Assembly (NCBI GenBank): GCA_020055645.1
Contig: CM034546.1
Span: forward strand, 15,748,001-15,812,000
Origin: Tomocerus qinae
Lineage: Eukaryota > Arthropoda > Collembola > Entomobryomorpha > Tomoceridae
Direction: 5' to 3'
DNA: 64,000 bases
Shown: piece after piece, positions 1 through 12,130 of the stretch
Numbering within the stretch: the stretch's first letter is position 1
Layout: each line of letters starts with the position of its first letter
Program-made: the position numbers and the translations under genes
The notes under the pieces: model-generated
The model's input: only the letters and a program-made list of their open reading frames with translations
Database searches by the model: none
Told to the model about the DNA's origin: nothing

Positions 1-695
1 AGTGAGTGGTTATCAATGAATTCTTTACAGCTTTAGGCGGATGGGGTACTAAAACGGTACAGTTAAATATAAATAAAGTTAAAAACGGATAACTTAGAAT
101 TAATCTTATATATATATTTACTTATACTTGACCGCATGTAACAATATTAAATTTTTTCATTAACGTAAGTTGGTCACACGGCTTTCTTCTTGAGCAATCC
201 TATCCCTTGCAGTAATAACCCATATGTCTACCCACCAGGTTGGTGCACCATTATGACAATGCGTATTATTTGATGTTGGGGTCATTACTAGTAACGATTT
301 CTATTTACCTTGAACAATAGCTTTCTTTTAGGCTCATCAAAATTGGTGATTAAGTTAATAATTATATTCTAAGAATCCCGAATGTGCTATTCATGTTGCA
401 ATTGTACACAATATACGGCGTATTATTTAAGATTATTTACGTCCCCATTTCCAAGTATATACCTGTTCAAATATTACATATTTAGGTTATATTTATTTAT
501 GTAATATAGCATGCAGAGCTACTGAGGATGTATCTCATTACCGAGTTGTTGATACCACAATTTATAAAGTAGTTAGAAGTAAATTGTCAAGGCTAGAGCT
601 TATAGTGATATTATTTAATATTGTGTAGCTAATTGTAATATTTATAGACTAATTTCAAAGTTGAAGTTGTTTTTCCTAGACCAGCCAAGAAATGG
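1..695 (+). repeat. Upstream part of tandem peptide-gene unit (copy 1)
   Basis: There is no gene here. The stretch resembles the sequence before the peptide genes at 7.0, 15.1 and 47.4 kb. For example, a segment ending AACTTAGAA near 100, a CACACGG-TTTTCT segment near 180 and a TATTTACCTTGAAC segment near 300 recur in the same order near 6.3-6.5 kb. I read it as the upstream half of a unit of roughly 1.2 kb that was duplicated together with the gene. Confidence 0.6.
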
Positions 696-703
696 TATAA
701 AAA
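696..703 (+). promoter_or_regulatory. TATA box of peptide gene copy 1
   Basis: TATAAAAA sits 61 bases before the ATG. It lies in a block (AATGGTATAAAAAGG, then a CAGAAAG-like segment and TTCAATCGACAACAATG) that recurs before the other family members. Transcription would start near 726. Confidence 0.75.
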
Positions 704-756
704 GGGAAACGTATCTGAAAATTAGCCAGAAAGAATTTACTATTCAATCGACAACA

Positions 757-1174
757 ATGAAGACCTTTGCTTTTATTTTGTTGGTGGTCCTCGTCGCGTC
801 ATTCGTTGGTAAGAAATTTTTATAAATATCTTTAGCCACTTTCAAATATTATCGCATCTTCAAAATCAAGAATGGAAGTTAGTTGTAAGTGATTTTAATT
901 ACAGAAATGTCTTTAAATAAATGGATTACAAGTTTCATTTTTGTTTTTCTAATTGTTAGTAAAATGTTATCAAAGTACTAAAAGTAGCGCATATTGCTAT
1001 CGAAAAACTAAATATTATTATCTTTTAGCTGTGGAGCAAGTCAACGGTGAATGTGAAGGATTTTGCCCAAGTCAACAAGCCGGATGTAGTCTTTGCTGCA
1101 AGTCCAAAGGTTTCGCTCCTGGAGATTCTTTTTGTAGTGGAAATGTTTGTAACTGTGAATTCGGAGTACTATAA
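757..1174 (+). CDS. Secreted eight-cysteine defensin-like peptide, copy 1
   Basis: Two exons, 757-808 and 1029-1174, give 65 residues. The intron has GTAAG and TTTTAG ends and splits a glycine codon (phase 1). Exon 1 is a signal peptide, MKTFAFILLVVLVASFV. The mature part starts near AVEQVNG and has the framework C-x3-C-x6-C-x2-CC-x11-C-x4-C-x-C. Taking the third and fifth cysteines as C-x3-C, the second half matches the CS-alpha-beta signature of arthropod defensins (C-x3-C, then C, then C-x-C). That fold is inferred from spacing only. It is probably secreted, and an antimicrobial or other defence role is possible but untested. An AATAAA lies at 1203. It is the first of eight related units in the window. 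Confidence 0.8.
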
Positions 1175-2540
1175 GCCATACCAATATACCTTAATCAATT
1201 AAAATAAATTTCAGTCGATAAAATTTCCTACTATTACTTTTCTATTATTTGGATTCTTTTATCCCTGCCACAAAGTTTTGTCGTGAATAGGAAACACGTA
1301 AATACTTAAATTGGGATTGATGGATAAGTCTCAAACATCGTTATGCTAGGTCAATAACTGACAACTGAACGCGTATAAAAGTAAAACTAACCTCAAAATT
1401 GTGTTTATAGCCTAAAGAGAAGAAAGAAAAATTGATTATTTGACTTGGCGCTTGAAGAAATAAGTTATCAAGTTTTAATTTAATGTCAACAGAATTTATT
1501 AAACTAAGTATCCATAAAAATGCTACGTGGATGGATCACATTTCCCATTGCGATTTGTGTTTGTGGCAGCTAACTTTACATTATGATTTGTGAGTCTCAT
1601 AGATAATTGCGTCATGCCTCCTGCCTCATTAGACCCTAGTCGCGTCTTTTCTTGTAATTCTATGTTCATTCGCCTACGCTCTACGCTTTATACACAATGC
1701 ATAAAACAAGTACTAATAATCATAATAGATATATTATGATTTACAATATTATAATATAAATCAGCAACTGTACTATAAAAAATCTGGAAAATTGTGTATT
1801 ATAACTGTAAAGAAGCTATTGCACAGTTAATGACAGTAAAGTTAAGGCAAAATATTATTTAAATACTAAATTTAATACTAAATTTGAAAACGTGTCCAAT
1901 TTTACTTTAGCTATCGATGAATGCTTTATAATGACGTGATATAAGTTGAAAACTACAGTTTAGGAATTTTGGAGCAATTTGTGTCGTAGTGACGTAAATG
2001 TGCACCACGGCTTTTCTAAAAAATATGCACAGGTCGGCTCGTTAGTATAGAAAAATTTATATTTACCTTAAACTTGAACCAAAGTACTATTATAATCTTA
2101 TTGGGACCCAAGTTCCTCAAAATCGGCGATTAAGTTTTAAGCATGCTATTTATTACATTCGGAACTCAGAGGCCTATCCATCTATCCTGTATACAGTGCA
2201 GTTAGCTTAGAGTAGTGTATCATTGAAAAAAGTATTTATTCACGTTTCCATTTCTAAACCAATACCACGTACCTATTAAAGGTACATATTTAGGTCATAT
2301 TTACATATTTATGCGATATAATATGATAATGCATACAACTTACTCTGGGTGGAACTTCAGATAACATGCTTGACCACCGGGTTATTAATACAGCATTTTT
2401 TAAAGTACTTGGAGCTTAATTGCCAAGTCAAGACACAGATATATTTTTAAATATGTAGCTGATAGTTATTCATATAGATTTACTAAGTGTGCATTTCAAA
2501 GTTACTGTTGTTTGTCCAAATCCCAGCTAAGAGCTAGAAA
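1175..2540. other. Intergenic; from about 1860 the upstream unit of copy 2
   Basis: I see no gene. The part from about 1860 resembles the upstream sequence of the other peptide units and leads into the TATA box (TATAAGAA at 2545) of the broken copy. The remainder, about 1210-1850, is unexplained AT-rich sequence. Confidence 0.5.
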
Positions 2541-2605
2541 ATGGTATAAGAAGGAGAATGATTCCAAAAATCAGTCAGAAAGGATTTACTATTCAATCGA
2601 TAACA

Positions 2606-3146
2606 ATGAAGACTGTTGCTTTTATTTTGTTGGTGATGGTGGTTCTTGTCGCGTCATTCGTTGGCAGGGCCGCAGCCAGAAAAAAATTTCGAGAGGGGCA
2701 CCAAGAACAAGAAAAAATTAGCTAATTAGCTAAATCGCGAAAATTTTAGCGATTTTTTGCGATTTTAGACAAAAATTTCTTTATTTTTCTCGATTTCGGG
2801 GGGGGGGGGCACGTGCCCCGGTGCCCCTCCCCCTCGCTGCGGCCCTGTTCGTTGGTAAGCCAGTTTTTCTAAATATCTTTAAAAAACTTTTTCGAATGTT
2901 GTATCATCAAAATCAAGAGTGAACTTTAGTTGTTAGGAATTTTAGTTTAGTCCAGAAGAGTCTTTAAACAAATGTAATACAAACATTTGAATTTAACAGT
3001 TTTAAATTTTGCTTTTCAAAATAATTTGGCAAAATTTTATGATGATATACTAAATTCCTATCGTAAACTAAATAGTATTGTTATCATTTTAGCTGTGGAA
3101 CAAGTCAACGGTGAATGCGAAGGATTTTGCCCAAGTCAACGAGCTC
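2606..3146 (+). pseudogene. Defensin-like peptide copy 2, broken by MITE and truncation
   Basis: Exon 1 starts at 2606 with the family signal peptide (MKTVAFILLVMVVLVASFV, three extra residues). A 183-bp element (2665-2847) sits inside the last codons of the exon, just before the splice donor. Exon 2 starts at 3093 after TTTTAG and reads AVEQVNGECEGFCPSQRAQ. Homology then stops near 3146, so six of the eight cysteines are missing. Two independent lesions make this a pseudogene. Without the element the exon 1/donor junction would be normal, so the insertion is relatively recent. Confidence 0.85.
2657..2855. mobile_element. hAT-type MITE with 8-bp target duplication
   Basis: The element spans 2665-2847 (183 bp). 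It starts CAGGGCCGCAGC and ends with the exact reverse complement GCTGCGGCCCTG. It is flanked by the 8-bp direct repeat TTCGTTGG (2657-2664 and 2848-2855). CAGGG termini and 8-bp duplications are the hallmark of hAT transposons. It has no coding capacity, so it is non-autonomous. A G run and C-rich subterminal tract are near the right end. Confidence 0.93.
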
Positions 3147-3335
3147 AAAGGGTTCGGCTGTAATTTGCATCATAAGTTTAAAGCCCCCTGGTCTGTGGAA
3201 TGGACCAACGAATTTTGGGATTTTTTCGAGCGTCATTTTCGTTGATTATGGGATTTTAGACATGATTTCTGATACTTTTGAATTCATTCTAAGGCCACGG
3301 GTGTTGACCCCGGATCATTTGATAAATACGCACTC

Positions 3336-3649
3336 TATAGGAAACTAAAAAACCTTTATTTCAAAATTTATTTCGCAATTTTGAAAGGGAAGAAATACGA
3401 ATTTTTCACAAATTCAAAAAACAGCTGGAGATATGCTAATGGTCGACATGTGGTCCAAGTTTCATCCAAAACGGTTCACTAGTTTCGGAGCTATTTTATA
3501 TTGCGATTTGGAGGTGTTTTTCTACATAGCCCCTGAAGTACAGAAAAATTAATTATTTTGACCTAAGATGTTGTTCACTTCCCTAAAGTGAACATAAAAA
3601 AGTACTAGGTAATGTTTTTTGAACACCTCGGGTTTTTTAGTTTCCTATA
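3336..3649. mobile_element. Inverted-repeat element, 19-bp arms
   Basis: TATAGGAAACTAAAAAACC at 3336-3354 is repeated as a perfect reverse complement at 3631-3649. The roughly 275 bases between have no convincing reading frame. It is probably a MITE or solo inverted-repeat element lying in sequence that replaced the end of peptide copy 2. No target duplication was identified. Confidence 0.5.
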
Positions 3650-4816
3650 TCAAATAATTTCTGTCTAACACGAATTTTCCAATATCAAAGAGAATTTTTT
3701 AAACAATATAGAAAAATTAGGGTAGTGATTAACGGGACGTTTCCTAAGCATTTATGAAAAATGCAAACCAAAATTTAATCTACTATGGGTTTCATATCGT
3801 CGCTTATGGTCTCAAATACGCAATATGCAGTTTCAGTTGGCACCGAAAATGTAAAATATGTACTATAGCCTAACATATAGAGATATGCATATTGCATATT
3901 TTCGGATGAACTGCAGAGATTGCATTTTATAAGTTTTCGGTTTCAGCTTTAACCTTCATATTATTTGATACCTAACGGACGATAAGTTCATTTATCAAAT
4001 AATTTATTTTTATCATCTTGAAGACCAGTCTAAATCTATGTACCATAATAATACAAATTAAAAAACCAGTAGTAAGAGGCGTCAATGGTGCAAAACGGAA
4101 TGATTATCATGGATGATTAGCGTATTTGAAAAGGGTCTTGATAAACTCCTAACAAAATGACTCACGCAAGAAATAAAATATTGTGTTGTTCTAGCTATAG
4201 TTTGAAGAGAAACTATACATCATTAGCTTGTATATCATAAAATCTTGCATATATTATATCTGATGAGACTAATGAGACAGTTAATTTTCTACCGGAAATA
4301 TGCAATTATATGGGTAGGACTATTTCAATTTAGACTAGGTTTTATATTGAATATGATTTGTCAATAATGATCACAAAGTTTTTATGATGCAAGTTACTTA
4401 AAAATAAATGTTAGGTTATCTTGATAGGTTTTTATGTACCTATTTATTTTCATTAGCATTATAATTATTTGTAGTGAAAAAGAAGATTCAAGTAACAAAG
4501 TCAAACCCATGCTTGACGCTTGATGCAATTAACAAAGAGGCATGTAGCACTTGAGGTTGTTATCGAATAACATGTTAACACTTAGAATTGTCAATGACCT
4601 GAGAGCATCAAATCTGCTGACCACTTTACGAGCTGTTCATTCAACTACTACACATGGTAGGGTGGAATTAAATTACTGATCAGAGAACGAAATAAATTGC
4701 ATCATTCATTCTAACCAAAACATTTGTACCTACATTGTATTGTTGTAACTTGATGCAAGTATATAAAATCTCATTTGTATATTAAATATCTCAAAAAATG
4801 ATTTTCCATGGTTTGG
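3650..4816. other. Intergenic and upstream region of the three-exon peptide gene
   Basis: I see no gene. The parts at about 4100-4270 and 4480-4740 recur elsewhere without a gene (see the relics at 24.9, 13.1 and 30.1 kb). They form the upstream region of the gene at 4920. Confidence 0.55.
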
Positions 4817-4824
4817 TATAAATA
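4817..4824 (+). promoter_or_regulatory. TATA box of three-exon peptide gene
   Basis: TATAAATA lies about 100 bases before the ATG at 4920. A similar TATAAATA with the following CTGCAATGAAAAATC segment recurs in the relic at 13.5 kb. Confidence 0.6.
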
Positions 4825-4919
4825 CAGCTCCTTTCTGCAATGAAAAATCAGTAATCACTTAACTGTGCTTGTGAATTATAACTTTCGTTCGATTTGTTCG
4901 GTTGTTTAATATTGCCAAT

Positions 4920-5866
4920 ATGAGATTTGAGTTGATTTTTGCTGTTTTTTGTGCTGCAGTCCTTTATGGTATGTTTATAATCTTGTTTGGGTAATGTAAT
5001 TATGTTTGGTGCAATTGATTAAATCGTTTTTTAAACGTGAGAATTATCTTAAATAGGAACTGAGGCAGCTGGCATTAGAACCCCGACCGAGGAAATCCAA
5101 AGAGGTAAGAGATTCATCTTACAACTCAAATGTTACATCTGTGTACAAATAATTGATTCTACCTATTTTTATTTGTACCGTATTTTCCGAATTAGTTGAC
5201 CAGGGTCAACCATTGTTTCAACCATGCTATTCATACGAAAAATAAATAGTTGACCCCGTCGGGGTCAACAAACACGGCGAATTATTGTCTCAAGGCGAAC
5301 GCTAATTTTTTTAACTTTTTTAATTGAATAGAAAGGGTAAAGTGCAATGTCAAATTAAGAAAATACAATTGAATTAACAGTTATTAAGAATGTATTCAGT
5401 TATATATATCGTAGTCTATTTTCGTTACTGGAGCTTTCGTTGGAGCTGAAATGATTACATATTACCTGTCATAATCTAAGTAATCCTAATTTCCAATTCA
5501 TCGCATTTTCCATGCAAATCTCAAATATATGTACAATAGTGTGTCATTTATCATCTCCCACTATACAAAATAGGGGGGTCAATTATTTCGAGGAGGGTCA
5601 AATAATGTTTGAAGGCCCATGGTAACGTGAAAGTATAATAGTTGACCTCAAGGGGTCCACTATTTTGTACAGGGTGAATTAATTCGGAAAATACGGTATA
5701 ATATTATTTTGGATATTCTTTCTGTTTAGTTCATCCACTGGCAATACTTCCTTCGTGTGGTTCAGTGGTTGGATGCTCACCTGCTTCTCCAGATGTCGGA
5801 GGCTGTCCTTCAGGATGTACTAAATGTCTGCGATATGAATGCAAGGGCGTCTATTGCTGCTATTAA
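4920..5866 (+). CDS. Secreted cysteine-rich peptide, three exons
   Basis: The exons are 4920-4968, 5057-5104 and 5730-5866, in frame through two phase-1 introns (GTATG..TAG, GTAAG..TTTAG), giving 77 residues. The signal peptide is MRFELIFAVFCAAVLYG. A short polar linker follows, then a C-terminal domain with eight cysteines, the last two adjacent (YCCY-stop). It contains GGC-PSGC-x2-C and a YEC segment. The spacing differs from the neighbouring defensin-like family, so it is a separate peptide type. I do not recognise a named family. Extracellular defence or regulatory function is possible. Intron 2 carries a TIR element that makes up most of its length. Confidence 0.7.
5176..5698. mobile_element. 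Tc1/mariner-type MITE inside intron 2
   Basis: The left end TACCGTATTTTCCGAATTA (TA plus 17 bp) is matched by its reverse complement at the right end. The element is 5178-5696 (519 bp) with TA at both borders. Inside are several GTTGACC/GGTCAAC motifs in both orientations. It has no transposase and lies wholly within the intron, so splicing should be unaffected. Confidence 0.85.
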
Positions 5867-6966
5867 TCAAGACAAAAAAACACTTTCTAAATGATAGGCC
5901 ATATCTTCGACGAATTCCTTTCACGTCATCAGCTTGTCTATTTTAATGATCGAAAGTTTTTCTTAAATAACATCTACACTGTTCATGCCAAAATATTATT
6001 TGTCTTATTCTTAATGAGTGATTTAAAATGGCATGTGCTGGAAAGCGGTGACCAGTTGTGACTGTGTTTACTGATATCTATCTGATGAATTGATTGTACC
6101 CATTGACACTTTAATAAAATTATTATCAATAATCAAATATCGATGCTATTATTATCTCTATGTTATCAATAATAACTTCGCTTATATTTTAAGAGTAATT
6201 GTTTTAAAAATTGTTTTTTGAAAATGAGATAAGTAATAATGATTTAAAAATAAACAAAGTTAAAAATTAACAACTTAGAAGTGTAATTTAAATTTGTATA
6301 TTTATTTGGCCATAACGATTTCCGTTTGGAATTTTGGAGGAAATTATTTCGTGGTAACGTAAAACTGTCACACGGTTTTTCTGAAAAATAACCCGAATTT
6401 AATCCTATCGCTTATACTAATAGTAAGCTACATACATATCTACCCACCAATATGACACGGAATATTATTAGATGTTGGGGTCATTAGTAATTGGGACAAT
6501 TTCTATTTACCTTCAACTAAAGCTTTCCCTGTCGCCTTCACGTTCATCAAAATGGGTGATTAAGTTGGTAATTGTATTCTTGGAACTCATAACCCTATTG
6601 ATGTTGTTATTGTACACAGTATACGGTGGTGTCTGTAGAGCAGTCTAATTATTTAAGCTTATTTATTTACGTACCCATTTCTAAGTAAATACCTATTCAA
6701 GGTACATATTATTTAGGTTATATAGGTATTTATGTAATATTGTATTAATAGTATGCAACAACTAAACGTAATATGAACTTAATGTATTTGAGTACCGGGT
6801 TGTTGATATAACAATATATAAAGTAGTTATATAGGATTAAATTTTCAAGTGAAGAGCTTACATACATATTATAGTATTATATTTATAGTATTGTATTCCT
6901 AATTTTAGTACATAAAGACTATTTTCAAAGTTGTTGTAGTTTGTCTCAGTCATTGCCAGTAAATGG
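5867..6966. other. Intergenic, then upstream unit of copy 3
   Basis: I see no gene. From about 6240 the sequence parallels the first 700 bases of the window, including an AACTTAGAAGTG segment, CACACGG-TTTTTCTG and TATTTACCTTCAAC. It is the duplicated upstream part of the next peptide unit. Confidence 0.55.
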
Positions 6967-6974
6967 TATAAAAA
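6967..6974 (+). promoter_or_regulatory. TATA box of peptide gene copy 3
   Basis: TATAAAAA lies 61 bases before the ATG, in the same AAATGGTATAAAAAGG context as copies 1 and 4. Confidence 0.75.
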
Positions 6975-7027
6975 GGAAAACAAATCCGAAAGTCAGCCAG
7001 AAATAATTTACCATTCAATCTACAATA

Positions 7028-7437
7028 ATGAAGACCGTTGCTTTAATTTTGTTGGTGGTCCTCGTCGCTTCATTTGTTGGTAAGCTATTTTTCTTTTTGA
7101 ATACTACATTATCAAAATCAAAAACGTAGAAGTTAGTTATTAGTGATTTGTAGTTTTTAAATTTTTAAATAAATGGCATACAAATATTTGTTAACTTTAA
7201 TAGTTTTGATTTTTGGATTTCAAATAATTTTGACAATATAATCATTTACAAAATTATCTAAATTGTAAACGTAAACCAACTATTTTTTCAGCTGTAGAGG
7301 AAGTAAATGGTCAATGCAGCGGATTTTGCCCAAGTCAACAAGCCCAATGTAGTCTTTGCTGCAAGAACATGGGTTTCGCTCCTGGTGCATCTTCCTGTAG
7401 CGGAAATGTTTGTCGCTGTAAAGACGGAGTACTATAA
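7028..7437 (+). CDS. Secreted eight-cysteine defensin-like peptide, copy 3
   Basis: Exons 7028-7079 and 7292-7437 give 65 residues, with the same phase-1 intron as copy 1. The signal peptide is MKTVALILLVVLVASFV. The mature part has the full C-x3-C-x6-C-x2-CC-x11-C-x4-C-x-C framework. It is the closest relative of copy 1: both share GFCPSQQA, SLCCK, SGNVC and a GVL-stop end. It differs at scattered positions in the loops. The gene looks intact. Confidence 0.82.
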
Positions 7438-9199
7438 GCCATATCTATATACCTAAATCCAATCTGTAAATTAAAATTCACCGCTGAAAATATGATTTTG
7501 TGCCATAAAATTTCCTTCATAATTGATTTTTGAAATAAATTGGAAATTACATTTCAACAATTAACTACTACTTTCATTTTCATTATAAAATCATATCTCC
7601 TCTGTCGCTTATATTGCAATGGAGTAAATATCATCATTCAAATAATCGTTGAATTTCTTCGCATTGTTAAATAATTGGTTCAAGTTTAGATATTATGAAA
7701 ACAATAAAATATCGCATTAATTATTATTTCTCAAGTATGTCCACCAAAATACAGAGTTATTACTAAAAACCATCATTACTCCTATGAAAACTGTTAAAAC
7801 AAATCACATTTTGCTTTAAATCGTCAACAATTTAACTTTTTGTACGTTGAAGAATGGATGATGAGAATTAGATATCTTTAAAATCATTATCGACATGTTA
7901 TATTTATATCTGAGGTTTACCATTTCACTTTTCACTATGTCAATGGTTTTATTATTATTCTATTCTTAAATCCATTTATTTATTTGTGCCAATACCCTTG
8001 AAATGGAATAGGAAAAGGAGTTTTGTTTTATAAAGCAGAATAAAGCAATTTAATAGGAAAATAAATTATAGCTGTGCCTGAGAATCTTTCTATCACTCCT
8101 TCAGATCTGTAGTTTAAATTTATTTTCGTTGGTTTACTTCATGTCGATATCTAAATCTAGATACATTATTTAAAGGTTGAATGTTGTCTCTTAAATGTAT
8201 CAAGTAATATTATAACTATTAGGACTACCGAATAGAGATCGGTATCCAATATTATTGTCTATTTTTATTTACATATACTTCAGCCTAACATTATTAGGGT
8301 AGTCAGTACCATTTAAATATTAATACGCCATATCAATATGTGTTCTATATTTAAGTTTCTTCTCAGAAATAAGCAGTTATTTGTTTGTTTATTTCTTTAT
8401 AAGATGAATGGTATACTCGCGTGACTTGGTTCTGCTTCTGTGAAACTAACTAGTTCAAAATATTTTTGTATCGAATTTAGCCCGATTTTAATATTATCGC
8501 ATTGACAGTCTGTCTGTCAATAACAGTCTGCATCTTTATGTAAACTTATATTTTCTTCAATGCTCTTTTCAATGTTCAACTTACAAATTTTCAGAATCAA
8601 AATACATGCATGATAAAAATAAGAACACGTTACAAAATGAACATGACCAAACCAAACAATTTAGACAAAATTGATGGAAATCCAAAAATCAATAAAACCT
8701 TGATGCTACAACGCAGCGCTAAATTTGAGGTAGCTGAAGCCAGGACAATTACAACATTTTATCAATCCAAGAATGAAGATTGCGGTGGTTGAAATAGGAA
8801 ATTTTGTGAAAATTTAAAATAATTATTGTCACCCTTTGTAAAAATTAGTTTAGTTATGGAAAGTATGTATCACAAACGGACTTGTGCATAGGAACAAAGC
8901 CTACTACGTCACCGGGATTAATATCCGATATTTTGTTACACCCGTTTAGTTGCGAATTATTATATTATAATGCCATTCTATTATAAGAATCATATTTGAT
9001 AATTATCTTTAATAATAATAAAGAACAGTAACTGATTGTAAACCATATATGAATCCCAAAATAGAAATATAGGAATTGAGTTTGATATTCCGAATTAAGA
9101 TTAATATCAAATTATATCAAATAGGATTATATATTGTTCTTATAGAGTGGGGTCTAATTTTCTCAACGTGACAGTCACTAACTGAATATCAATGAAACG
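7438..9199. other. Intergenic, no gene seen
   Basis: AT-rich sequence follows the polyadenylation region of copy 3. I found no exon-like frame with recognisable protein features and no clear inverted repeat. The short open frame near 8610 has no domain or signal. Confidence 0.4.
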
Positions 9200-9207
9200 T
9201 ATAAATA
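9200..9207 (+). promoter_or_regulatory. Possible TATA box of receptor gene
   Basis: TATAAATA lies 82 bases before the ATG at 9282. Confidence 0.5.
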
Positions 9208-9281
9208 GCTGAATCCGCGATATTTTATTCGCATTCCGATTCACGCACTTCGAATGCAAAAATACGTGTCTGCACAACAAC

Positions 9282-10909
9282 ATGGTTAAATCCCTAAAGT
9301 CTCTGAGTAGATTTACAGCAGTAAAAATTCCTCCCAACAAGTATTATAAATTGTATTCCATATTATTCAGATTTGGATCGAAATGTTCAAATTTTTTTTG
9401 TTTGAGTCCGTTCACAGTCGACAAAAAATTCAATCTACGATTTGTATCCAATCGGTTCCCATATTTTATTTGGATATATACTTTCACAGCTTTATTTGTC
9501 AGTGCTGTCTACATGGTCTTCCGATTGTGGAAGGAATTTGTTTCACCCGATCCAACAAAATTTCAGGCTTTTAAAGTGGTGATCTATATTCAAACTCTCA
9601 CTCTTGCATTGGTGGGACTCTGTATAGATTTTTCACTATTGTACAGAGCAAAAGATTTGTTTACACTTTGGTCAGCAGCAATTTCTTTAGCAAAGGTGAT
9701 GGAAAGTAAGTAATTAATATTCTGCTCACTTGACCGAGAAGTATAGTTTGTTATTCTCTTATCTATTTTTTATTATTCTAAAATGTCTTTTTCATATAAC
9801 TTTGGTTGGTATAGTTAGTTATAATTTCCATAACAAATTTAATGTCCACCCTTTAATAATTTATCTTAGAAAAGTCTTGGTTTTTTTCTATATTGGAAAT
9901 CACTTTCATATGACACTGAGCCTGTGTAGAGTTTGGTAGAAGAGCTATTACAATTAAAAGCAGAATTAAAAATAGAAGTGGTAATGTTTTGAACGATGTA
10001 AATGACCAATTTAAGTAGGTCTGGACATTATTAATGATTTAGCATTTATGACATCGATATATTATATGAAGACGTTCGATTGGTGTTTACCCACCTTTAT
10101 TTTTTCCAGAGTCCGAAGGAGTAAGACGAAATCTTGATAGTGCAGCTCAGTATAAATTTGCAAAGAAAATTGTTGCTGGATGCTTCATGATTTCACCCTT
10201 AATGGCTGCTGCGTCTTTTTTGGCTGCTTATCAAGCATTCTCAGGTGGCGACTTAGATCCGATGCAAAGATTCCTGATCGAAAATTTTCCTGAGGAATTC
10301 TACAATAACAGTTTTATCAAAGTAATCGTATTTCTGGGACTATTTTATATCTACAGCCATATCTGCAGTGGAGTCGTCAATTGCGCGTTGCCAATGATTA
10401 TCTTCAACGCCCAAATGAGCTTCTATATTGAAGCTATTCTTCCAAGCGTAAAAGGTAGAAAGTCCATCAAGGTCTTAGAAGCTATGCGCTACTACGAGTC
10501 GCTGCTATTGATTAATCGATTCGCAAATTCAATTGTATCCTCATATCTTGCAATCGAATTAATCCTCCTTAGTGTCCTTAACATGACCGCAACATTTTCC
10601 ACTATCAAATTATCTAAATCATTCCCAATGCCCGCATTTCTTCACTCACCTATGTTGTCTGTAGTATACTTGATGGTAGACAGAGCCTTAATTGGAGGCT
10701 TGAGCCAAATTTACGAAGGGTCACAATGTTTCCAAATCAATTGGGAACATTCTGTTTCAAGTAAGTATAGTTTGAAACGATTGAAAACATTGAAACCGTT
10801 TGGAGCTGAATTTTTGGGATGGTTTCCAATTAAGAGGCAAACTGTCGTCACCTTCATGCAGATAATGATGAACAACACTATTGATTTAGTGTTGACAGTA
10901 AATGTCTGA
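9282..10909 (+). CDS. Gustatory receptor-like seven-transmembrane protein
   Basis: Exons 9282-9705 and 10110-10909 join in frame at phase 1 (GTAAGT..TTCCAG) to give 407 residues, the usual size of arthropod gustatory receptors. Hydrophobic segments are visible at IWIYTFTALFVSAVYMVF, at VVIYIQTLTLALVGLCIDF, around MISPLMAAASFLAAY, FIKVIVFLGLFYIYSH, YLAIELILLSVLN and near SVVYLMV. The C-terminal part (TVVTFMQIMMNNTIDLVLTV) resembles the last helix region of this superfamily. The family call rests on topology, length and that C-terminal pattern, since no single motif is diagnostic. The ligand is unknown. A decayed partial copy lies at 16.4 kb. Confidence 0.72.
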
Positions 10910-11151
10910 GTTTGCAAAGTAATCATTTGTTATGCTTCAAGAAGTGTTAAGCCTTTGGTGAAAAAAATACTTAAGGATTACAAACAGGACCTGAAGCTGG
11001 TATGGGCAGGTTTTTTGGTAATTAATTTGGTTAGGTAATATATGTTAAGCCAGGTTAGGTATTAAGTAAAAATCCAGACAAATCATATTTGGTGATATGA
11101 ATATGATACGGCGGCCTAAACTATTGATTATAATATTACTGTACAACTAAC

Positions 11152-11295
11152 TACAGTTGAGTTAATATAGAAATGAAGTCGATACGAGAAAAACGGCCGT
11201 CTTATGATTAATAATGAAGAATAGTACTGACAAAAATTATCGAAAGACGGCCGTTTTTGTCGTATCAAGTTTATTTCTATGTCAACTCTACTGTA
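11152..11295. mobile_element. Mariner-type MITE, nearly all inverted repeat
   Basis: The element is 11154-11293 (140 bp) between TA dinucleotides. The first 51 bases, starting CAGTTGAG and ending in AAAAACGGCCGTCTT, pair imperfectly with the last 51. Transcribed, it would form a long hairpin with a loop of about 40 bases. It is non-coding. Confidence 0.85.
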
Positions 11296-11759
11296 TGATA
11301 TGCACATAAGCCAATTTAATTTTGAGACTACTATCTGTCCCTGCATAGCAAATATTTGCACGCTTACATCTACTGACAAGGGTAAATTGAGATATTATGA
11401 AAACTGTGTTACAAAACTGTGATGCGAACATCAAAATCGACCCATTTTCTTAGTCGGTCGTGATTTTAAAATAAATTGAAAGTTGATGGCCAACTTGGAT
11501 TGTGCCCTTAGATAGTGCTAAGCTGTTGAATGGTACAAGCAGCTGGTTGAAGTGCTTTAAACTGATACTGCGCCATTAGTTAATTAAATAATATGTAATT
11601 CATTTTGTATTTAGAATAGACTTGTAATTAACCCTTAAATGCGCAACTATTCCGACGATCTGTATCACGTAGCTTCTCCATGTGTGGAGAGTCGTCTCAT
11701 TGGCTTAATTTTCGCACATTTTTGATATGCGACTCTATATGTTTCTTCTGGCTAGTGGT

Positions 11760-12130
11760 CCGGTACAAACGGCATTATGACTTAATGGCCCAATTGGCAA
11801 AGTGACATAATGGTACAAATGGCATAATACCATAATGACACCAATGGCGTAATGACATGATGGCACAAATGGCATAATTACATGTTGGCATAAATGGCAT
11901 AGTTACATATTGGCCTAAATGCCATGACATAAATAAATACCGTAATAAGCATCTTTCAGTTATGTATGTAATATTCATTATATTTATTATAGATTGTAAT
12001 TATTGTAGACCTAATTGTTATTGACCCAATTATTGTAGATCCAATTGTTGTAGACACAAATGTTGCTGACCCAAATTCAGACCCAAATGTTAATCCAAAT
12101 CGTAATGTCGACCCAACTATTAATGCTAAT
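11760..12130. repeat. Degenerate short tandem repeats
   Basis: Two adjacent degraded arrays. From 11760 to 11930 there are variants of a unit like GGCATAATGACATGATGGCACAAAT. From about 11990 to 12130 there are variants of GACCCAATTATTGTAGA. Neither encodes a plausible protein. The rest of 10910-13140 shows no gene. Confidence 0.6.

Noticed and set aside
8610-8792. 60-residue frame in the gap before the gustatory receptor
   Set aside because: No signal peptide, domain, paralogue or promoter nearby.
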